Both the position numbers and the translations under genes were made by a program. The notes below the pieces were generated by a model. It made no database searches. It worked only from the letters and a program-made list of their open reading frames with translations, and was not told the origin of the DNA. Of a stretch of 64,000 bases of DNA, positions 56,447-64,000 are shown piece by piece. Origin of the DNA: Apiotrichum sp. Y4204 (lineage: Eukaryota > Basidiomycota > Tremellomycetes > Trichosporonales > Trichosporonaceae); contig JAMYHL010000037.1 of the NCBI GenBank assembly GCA_025531455.1, forward strand, positions 186,001 through 250,000, given 5' to 3'. Numbering within the stretch: position 1 is the first letter of the stretch; each line of letters opens with the position of its first letter.

Positions 56447-59400
56447 GGTGGGTGGGGGATGGCAATGTTACTTGACGAGGGAACCGTGTCGAGAAACGAT
56501 AGTGTTCACGAGAGCATGAGTGGAAACGGCACAGTTGGCGGTGGTGTGCAGGTGTCGAGGAGATCTAGTTGGAAAAGTGCCGGCGCGGTTCACGTCGCAG
56601 GAAGCGGCACTCGCTCCCCATGGACCAGATGTCAAGGAATGAAGAGACACGCCGCTGTCTGGCACGAGTCGCTGAGCTGATCGAGTACCGAGGTTGAAAC
56701 GACGGTGAGAGAATAGGGGATATGTGGTGGAAGAATGAAGGAGTGGTTAAGAACAAATCGGTGAAGAAGGTGGTGGGGAGCGACGCGCTTCTAGTGGTGG
56801 TAATATTATAATAGGTTAGCTGGTCGGTAGGACGGTTCTTCGGTTGGTCGGTTTGTGGTGATCTGGTGGTAAGGGGCGGGCGCGCAGACAGGAACAGCGC
56901 CGACGGCGGCGGCGACGCGCGGAGGTGACGGTGCGAGGGACGATGGGAAGCCTGACCTGCAGAAAGGGACCGAGAGGAGAGGATCGAGCAAAACGATCCA
57001 AGAGATCCAAGAGAGCAAAAGAGAGGCAAGGTCCCAAGATGATTTCTGTGTTTTGAGAAGAAAAAGGCCCCCCCTTGTGCTCACACAGGAAACAGCGGTC
57101 TTTCAATGACCATCTATCTGTGTGGGGTCTTGTTCCCCGTCCCGGTAGCGCCTTTCTCCGTCGGTTCCCCTGGCAGTGACAGATGTGGTTGGGAGATCCT
57201 TGGAGCTGCCGCTGGCCAGGGGGTGTGCAGGAGATAAATCTAGACTAGCGGATACGCTAGTGCGCTAACGAGTCTAAAAACATAAAAAAGTCTGGACGGC
57301 AGGAGATCCTCAATCTGGCAAGGTGTGCAGCGGGGCCAAGCGGGGTCGTGAGGGGACCAGCAAAGGCAGCCGAGGAGAGCTTCCCAGAAGCTCACGACCC
57401 AGGAGGAATATGCTCAAGATGGCATAGGAACTAACGTGCCACGGCTACAGGGTCCACGAGATTCAGACAGATTCAGAGTTGCGCACCAGGAAATTCATGG
57501 TACAATACGGTTGAACAGAGCTCTGCACCGCCTGCCCATGCTGCACATGCACCCCCAGCTTGTGTTTGTCAGCTTGTCCCAAGCCCCCTTCGGCAGTCGC
57601 ATCCGCGTAGACGCGGCAAAACGATGCCTTGAATGCCTTGAATGCTGACATCCTACAGCTGGGGTACTGGCTGCTTCTCTTTCCTACATTCGACAGGCAC
57701 GCGCCTTGCCAGGAAAACGCCCGTGCACTGTTCCACAAGGCCAACGCGCCAACAGCGCAGCTGTCATCGCTTCCTCTGTGCACGGCGCGGACCATTCTGA
57801 TACACATTTGACTCTAGCGCGGTCACAGGCCACCGAGCTTGCGTCTCTTGGTACCTTAGTCAAGGGGCGAGAGTGAGGGGGCGTCGGTGACTGAGTGGCG
57901 ATGTGAAGACCGAGAGGGTCGGATGAGGCGCCTCGGAGCGGATGAGGGGATCGAGGGAGAGAGGGCCGAGGGTCACACGGGCAGAGCAACGGGGTCGGAT
58001 AGAAACGGGAGGTGGCATACGCGATACACGGGAGAGCTCACACATAGGTTGTGCACTCTGTCATGCATCATGCACAACCTCAACCATTGCATACTCTAGA
58101 TGATCCATACAGCCTACTCGGCAAACAAGGCAAGACCTACCTCACCGCCTGTGTACAATTCAATAGGATGCAAATAGCCCGGATTTCGATTTGTGAGCGG
58201 AGACAAGCACGAACGGATTAGCCAAGTGGCTCTCATTCCGTTCCTTTTACAGAGGTTTACAATTCACAAGAATGCCGAAGGGAGGGACTCGTTCATCTCT
58301 CATCATCACTCCCTTTGTGCAGGATCAGCTGCCAGTCGACTACATCAGTCTGTCTTCAAGATGCACAAGTCAAAAGACACTCCCGATATGCTATCAGTCC
58401 TCGTGGGGAGATGGCGCAGGCTGCACTAAACTCTAACTCGATTCAAAAATGTCGAGGCGACGCCAGTGGTAGTGTAGGCTCTAACTCCAACTCCAAGCGG
58501 CGGTCTATTAGTAGCTGATTCGCACCCAATTCGACCAAATAAAGTTGCCAGGCTGGGCTGCTCGCATCTCTCCTTCCAATGTTCGGACCAAATTTAAAAG
58601 CTTCAATACTTACGGACTTCGTAACCGTCTTTCTCAGCGATTCCGTTGTGGTCTTCATTGGACACCAACCGGGAGCAGAGCCGGTACGGGAAGGCCACAG
58701 GCCACCATACGGTCAAGCAGGGGAACGTCTGAGTGATCGTCAGTCGTGGAAGAGGTGTGGTGTACACGCTAACGGACAGTTCAGACCGAACTAGACACTA
58801 GACAGACACCAACGAGGGAACCAGCTTGGCGCTGGAGGTGTACTTTGCGGCAAGCCACATGGGTGCCAAGCTCAGTTAGATGCTTGGTTGATTCACCAGC
58901 AACAACGTCTGTCCTCCACAATCTGCACGCCTCCTTCACTTTGGGGTCGATCCACAGCCGTTGTCCTGTCGTTACATCACGTCGTACGAAGCCATGAACT
59001 GTATGCTTGTGCCGGGTAAGACCGAAGCCATCTTTGTACCACGACAGACTCCGTCGCGACCGACCCACTTCGGCAGATAGCCCTCGATCACAAGCCAGCG
59101 GATAATGCGCGGCCCGCAGCACCGACCTGCGAACAACTGCAATCTTGAGCGGCTGCGGTGCCTGGTGCCTCTGGCGGCGAGGGCCAAGAAAGTGGCGCCA
59201 GCGCAAGGCACAAGGGCGTGTGATTATGTCGGCCCTCATCCTCGGGAAGCTGAGCTGTTGGCAGCCGCCAAGGTCGGCCAAGACCAAATGAATACAATCG
59301 CTGGGAGTGTAGTAACATCGCACTGCTCCGGGATGGCAAGTGACGGCATCGGCCCGATTTGCGGGATGATACAACGAAACTCGTACATGGAGATATGGAG

Positions 59401-62400
59401 GCAGTTTTCTCTCCCATACAAAGTGGGACGGAGGTTTCACAATCTTGGAACTCGTTTTCCAGTTGCGTTCGTGATAGGCATGACGCAACTACACAGCTGA
59501 AACTGGCTTTGAGAGATGACTGACAAGAGCCGGGTTTGCCGATTGTTTCTTCCTACGGAAGAAGTGCATTCTGCACAGTTACATGAGCGACGCAATCTGT
59601 CTCGCATAGCGCTGCGTGCCGCGACATCCGTTCCTACGCCTTCGTACCCATTACCCAACGGACCGTCTCTCACTCATTCCTGGAACAGCTAGTGCAGAGC
59701 GGTCCGCGTATGCCCCTTGCTCCCAGATGAGCGTATGTACGAATGCCTCGAGTTCCGGCCAAGGATCCACGGAGGACGTTCCCCATGTGGCTCAATTGTT
59801 TGCCAAGTCAGTTCAGTGCCAGCACGAGGACGGGAGACAAGAGGCCCCTCGACCTCCTGCGAGGTACAGTTGTCCGGGCACTGGTCTCGCAGGGCACCGC
59901 CCTGCGTAGGTTCCTGGAACTCCCAACTCTTGACCCCCCGCTCACAAGTGTTTTTGTATCATGTATCACCTGGCTCCTGTGTCATCCATCTGTTACAACT
60001 AGGGTGGTCTGATGGGTCTGTTGTCTACCCTCTATTCAACGACCATGCGGCCAGCGGCAATCAACATGGCAGGCACACCATCCCCTTGCGATCGGGGCCA
60101 TATCGGGGGTGGATCAAGCGGATGTCATGCGGATACACACTCGGCATTCACGCCGGGTCGTCGGGACACGAGCGATACGGCATGCATGGGTTGCGAGATC
60201 GGTCTCCGAGCTGCCAGTAACGGCAGGAAGGAAGAATCCACAACTGGAACATTGACCAACAATGCTCATGCTCAAGCGATCAAGCTTCCTTGTAGTATTC
60301 CTGCAAGATCTCCAAAGGTGTAACATGTGCTGCCGTGCAAGAACGATGTTGTCGTCGCCAAGCTCGGCCGGCCTAGCTTCTCCGGCGGCCCGGCGTCATC
60401 ACGATATTGAGACCAAGAGTTGCCCGGGATATCCAGGATAGGGTATAGGGTACATTGTACACGGTACACGGTACCCGGTACCCGTCAGAACAACGTAACG
60501 AAAACAACGGAAGCACACGCACACGACCCCACGCTTAGCGCAGTTTAGCAAGGGGCTAGCGCCACACTAGCGCATCTCAAGGCGACCATCGTGTAGGAAT
60601 CGATCGGCCCCTCTTCACACAATCCACACTAGCGCCGATTCGATGTGGGGCAGCCCTCCAAAATATTAAGCTAAGTTTTACGAGTTACCGCTCGCAAAAG
60701 CCGTCGCCTGAGCCGAGAATCTTACACCTTTCGTCATCATTTTGGAACCAATCCCTCCACGTTTGTAGCGTCAAGTTTGACGTCTAGTGGACGTCCGGCC
60801 TGTTCTCGGTTCTCTGCTTGATTGGACAGAAGATGAGAAACTTTGGGTCACTGACTTCGATGCTTTCATTCCATCCAGAACTAGTGGCCTCAGGTCTTCC
60901 CGACGTTGGCCATGTGTTCCCTACCTTTTGCCCAGCGTCACAAACTTTACCGACTCTGACAACTTCATGACCTTTGTGCTCGAGAATGTTTCCCAACGAT
61001 ATTGGAACGTTTCCAAATGCACATCGGATTCCGATCCTCCAAACATTGTGAGAAAGTGCAAGATCACTTCCCCGACACCACCCTTGCCATCTGTTTCGTG
61101 CAATCCCGACGGAGTTGCAACGAGACTTACCCCCGATGCTCACACGTTGTCCTGACTGATCTTACACGGCTTCAGTTGTTAGCGCCTAACCAACCAGATT
61201 GTGGTTGCACCATGGTTGGACAAAGTCTCACTCCTCACTCAGATGGCACTTCCCTTCTTCATTCCTGCAAAGGCCTGTGGTCAAGGGTGATACCGTCTGC
61301 GCGACGGGTCAGGGTAGGTCCGTAAACTTCAGTTCATTCAACTCATTCAACCTCACATCTCGCGATTCGCTCCACTTGTGAAGTTAACAGCACTTCATTC
61401 AACTAGTCCAGGTTCGGTTGGATTAGGAAAGGAATGTAACGAGTTGCTGAAGATATTCAGGTCGACGCACAGGTAATGATCGAAGACAATAAGTGTAGTG
61501 AACGATTGCTTGCTACATTACATGCTAGCCAAACTGTCCTGCTGGATGCCTGAGATCTAGCCAAGGATACAGTGTACGCCGTCAAGGCACGGCAACTAGT
61601 CAACTATCAAACGCCACGGACGCATGCCATCAACGCCACAACAACGCCACAACGCCCTGCGCCGCCCCACCGTATGGTCTCACGCCTCGACACACTTGAC
61701 GGGGCCACATCAAAGCGGACCCCAAAGAGTTTCCCCGAGCCCTCGAGTGGACCCATGGCGCGCCAATATGAGTCTGCCTTTTGCTTCAAGCTCGCCGCAC
61801 TCACATTTGGCCGAACTGTTTACTAAATGGAACGACTGGAATCTTCACCTTCGGGCTCTGGACCCTAATCGAATCAAGACTACACTACTAAACAGATGGT
61901 GCAACTCGTGAAAAATATAAACGAGAACAAGCACACGCCAGTGCGGGATAGCAACTAGTCAATGGATCCTCAATCATTAGCCGTGACATAACCGCACGCC
62001 AGCTCGAGCTTGTAATTCCCTTCAGAGGCGCTCGTTCCATGTGACTGTGACCTGTATTCACCCGGTCGACCCGGTCTGTGCCTCTGCACATCCATCAGAC
62101 GCCACTGGCATGTCACGCCGGTGGACTGTGGACGCCCCAACACCTCGTGGTTGCGGCGAACGGCTCCGTGCGTGTTGGGAAAGTGATCCTGCAAATCGCA
62201 GTCACTCCGGTTGAGTCAGTTCCCTTCGCCCAGAATGTCCCCGCAGCAGTTCCGATGTGTAAGGTCATAAGATCCCTCATTTCCAGAGAGTACAAAAGGC
62301 AACCCCACACATGATCGAGGGCCGTTTTTAATGGCGCTCGCCTCGTGCGCAAGGTACCTCGGTCTCCGGTCTCTGAGTTAGGATGTCAGCGCACAGACTC

Positions 62401-63737
62401 ACCGATCGATTCAGTGTACCAGTGTTGTGCTGGGAGTCTCAGGCGATATGAAACGCTCAGTTCACCAGGTGGCATGTGCCACCATGTTGCTCAAAGCGCA
62501 ATGTATATCACACCTTTGTTCTGTATCCATCGGCTTCATGGATGCCCTTCACCTTTGAGCCGCGGCAGCAACAGCGTGGCTCTTGGGTTGCACGTCAGCG
62601 ACAATGTGATCTGTCGGGTCAATGGTCCCGCGTCTCAGTAGATGGTTACTGGGGACAGTGGGGTTAGGTGTACCGCCTCTCAACTCGGTCAGCTCGGTCG
62701 TCTAGAGCAACCAGTCCCGATCTCGTCCGATCGTCAAGAGCACACTATCATCACGGACCCGGCGGTTCATAAGAATCAGATCACTCGGTTGATGGTCTGA
62801 TAGTGATATGTTTTTCGAGGACGTTACGCACTGGTTGAGAACGATGTTGTAACAACGGGGAGAAAGGTAGTCTTTCACCGGCGATGTTAACACGCTCATC
62901 TGCCGCTCGGAATATAATGAATGACACCTATAGTAGCTATAGTCCGCTGATCTGCGGCCTGTTTCATGACGTGGACATCAGAGCGCTTCGCTTGGTTCAA
63001 ATGACCAACAGGGGGCTTCCATTGTAGTGGCAAAGAAATGACCGAGAAGTAAGGATAGTAGTCTCTTCCCTGGCACATGCCGAGGATGGGCTATCCTTTT
63101 CAGTGACGACTCTTCACTTAAATCAATCACTTATATTTTCTCAACAGGATCCTGTCAGAGTATGCGACATCACGGTTGCAGAACCCCGCTCCTCCGAATA
63201 AAGTACCAATGTGTACTAAAATCGGCGCAGGACTGACCGTGGACGCCGTGAAGGGCATTTTTGAAGCTATTGAAGCATAACTGCCAGGCACTGACAACAA
63301 AAACTTGGGTAAGCACCTGCAGCTTTGAGATTAACGCACCGTCCTCTTTGCTCTCCAGTGAATCGGGTTCATTGTCAACGTCGCCGTCACCCTCGAGCTA
63401 GCTGCACTTGATACCACAAAGAGTTTGGTCCCCAGGCCACCCGGTGGCGAGACCGTCAACAGCGGGAGTTTAATCTAACATCGTGGCTGTACCACATAAC
63501 AGCTGACCGATGCCGTCATGGATACAACGGCCCGCCATGGTTCCGCGACATTAACTTGGAGCCTCGATGCCAATGCGATGGGGCAGAGCCGGATTGTATC
63601 GATTCGAGCTGTACAGCATGTCAGTCGTGTTGATGGAAGATGCTATTTCGCCACCATAACTTTCACCATTGCCGCCGGTTGGAGCTGTTCGACACGTCCA
63701 TAATCACTGCCATCAAATCACGACCGCGGCCGGTACG
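56447..63737. other. 7.3-kb gene-poor block
   Basis: The left 600 bp look like the CT-rich leader and promoter of the arrestin gene (minus strand). The rest has only short frames on both strands. The largest are 58781-59488 (-), 59717-60220 (+) and 60787-61155 (+); none has motifs, splice logic or codon bias like the neighbours. Small inverted repeats around CTAGCG occur near 57245 and 60560-60635. Around 63200-63480 short gene-like pieces (for example a 23-codon frame at 63209-63280) may be a decayed gene. No transposase or reverse-transcriptase motif was seen. Confidence 0.5.
57245..57260. repeat. Perfect hairpin palindrome
   Basis: CTAGCG and CGCTAG are separated by GATA. Partly paired flanks (AGACT at 57242 and AGTCT at 57271) could extend the structure. 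Confidence 0.75.
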
Positions 63738-64000
63738 ATGGTCCTCTTCGTTCTGGGGCTTCTTATGCTCCTAAGTAGGCCCACTGTCGCACAAGTGCTC
63801 GGGACTCTCAAGCTCAATGCACCCCCGACCATCTCTCAATGCGAACAAGTGCAGTTGTCATGGGGTAACCAAGAAGGGCCATACAACCTGTAAGTCCGCG
63901 AGACACTGTACCACCAGGTCCTTGGAAACTCCACCGGCTGCAGACTATTGACTCTGACAGATCGGTGGTGACCCGGCTGGGCGTTCCAACCGATAGCATA
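63738..64000 (+). CDS. Secreted Ser/Thr-rich GPI-type surface protein, N-terminal part (3' truncated)
   Basis: Exon 1 (63738-63889) encodes a signal peptide (MVLFVLGLLMLLSRPTVAQ) followed by NAPPTISQCEQVQLSWGNQE and GPYNL. This is the opening pattern of the fungal Kre9/KNH1-like 'Ser-Thr-rich GPI-anchored' family (QCxxVxLSWxxGxxPY). A 71-nt intron ending CTCTGACAG joins exon 2 at 63961 (SVVTRLGVPTDSI), which continues past the window edge. Members of this family are cell-wall or surface proteins whose N-terminal domain has an Ig-like fold; the Ser/Thr stalk and GPI signal would lie outside this window. The intron choice is supported by frame and by the strand pattern only. Confidence 0.7.

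Noticed and set aside
58781..59488. 235-codon minus-strand frame
   Set aside because: Arg/His-rich composition with no domain, overlapping frames of comparable length on the plus strand, and no splice-compatible extension.
60787..61155. 122-codon plus-strand frame with several N-glycosylation sequons
   Set aside because: No signal peptide or family motif, and the reverse strand is equally open (119 codons), so it is probably chance.
1..64000. Searches by eye for a CRISPR array, bacterial operon, prophage, or clustered secondary-metabolism or mating-type genes
   Set aside because: The intron structure and gene set are eukaryotic. Neighbouring genes are functionally unrelated, and no repeat-spacer pattern or cluster logic was found.

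Overview
The window looks like nuclear DNA of a basidiomycete yeast, most likely Tremellomycetes. A Trichosporonales-type genome is my inference from gene families and gene structure, not a demonstrated assignment. Almost every gene is split by short introns (about 35-70 nt) with GT..AG ends and CTNAC-type branch points. Genes lie on both strands without operons, and the proteins are conserved eukaryotic housekeeping and signalling factors. All exon structures here were spliced by eye; most were checked for reading-frame closure and for family motifs running across the junctions.

Layout. 0-5.7 kb: the 3' end of a WD-like protein, a Rim9/PalI four-TM pH-sensing protein, elongin A and a G-protein gamma subunit. 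7.6-23 kb: a hypothetical coiled-coil protein, mitochondrial MCP1, the ribosome-biogenesis factor CMS1, the spindle-midzone protein ASE1, phosphatidylserine synthase CHO1, a secreted carboxylesterase, a lysine-rich hypothetical protein and the cytosolic Fe-S scaffold NBP35. 23-29.3 kb: a gene-poor block that ends in a long pyrimidine-rich leader. 29.3-56.5 kb: a large MHYT-domain membrane protein, a FIST-like mitochondrial protein, eIF3a, epsin, a UBC6/UBE2J-type ER E2, the CCAAT-binding subunit HAP3/NF-YB, the ribosome quality-control ligase listerin, a DUF1917 protein, an intron-containing tRNA-Arg(CCT), a NADAR-domain protein and an arrestin. 56.5-63.7 kb: a second gene-poor block, followed by the start of a secreted, probably GPI-type cell-surface protein cut by the window end.

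Functional themes are mixed, as expected for a eukaryotic chromosome: signalling and environmental sensing (Rim9, G gamma, MHYT, arrestin), ubiquitin and protein quality control (elongin A, UBC6, listerin, epsin UIMs), translation (eIF3a, tRNA-Arg, CMS1) and organelle lipid or membrane biology (MCP1, CHO1). No gene cluster for a new system is evident. The most distinctive items are the MHYT protein without bacterial-type output domains, a micro-exon in epsin, a CAAX box split by an intron in the G gamma gene, and the two gene-poor blocks.
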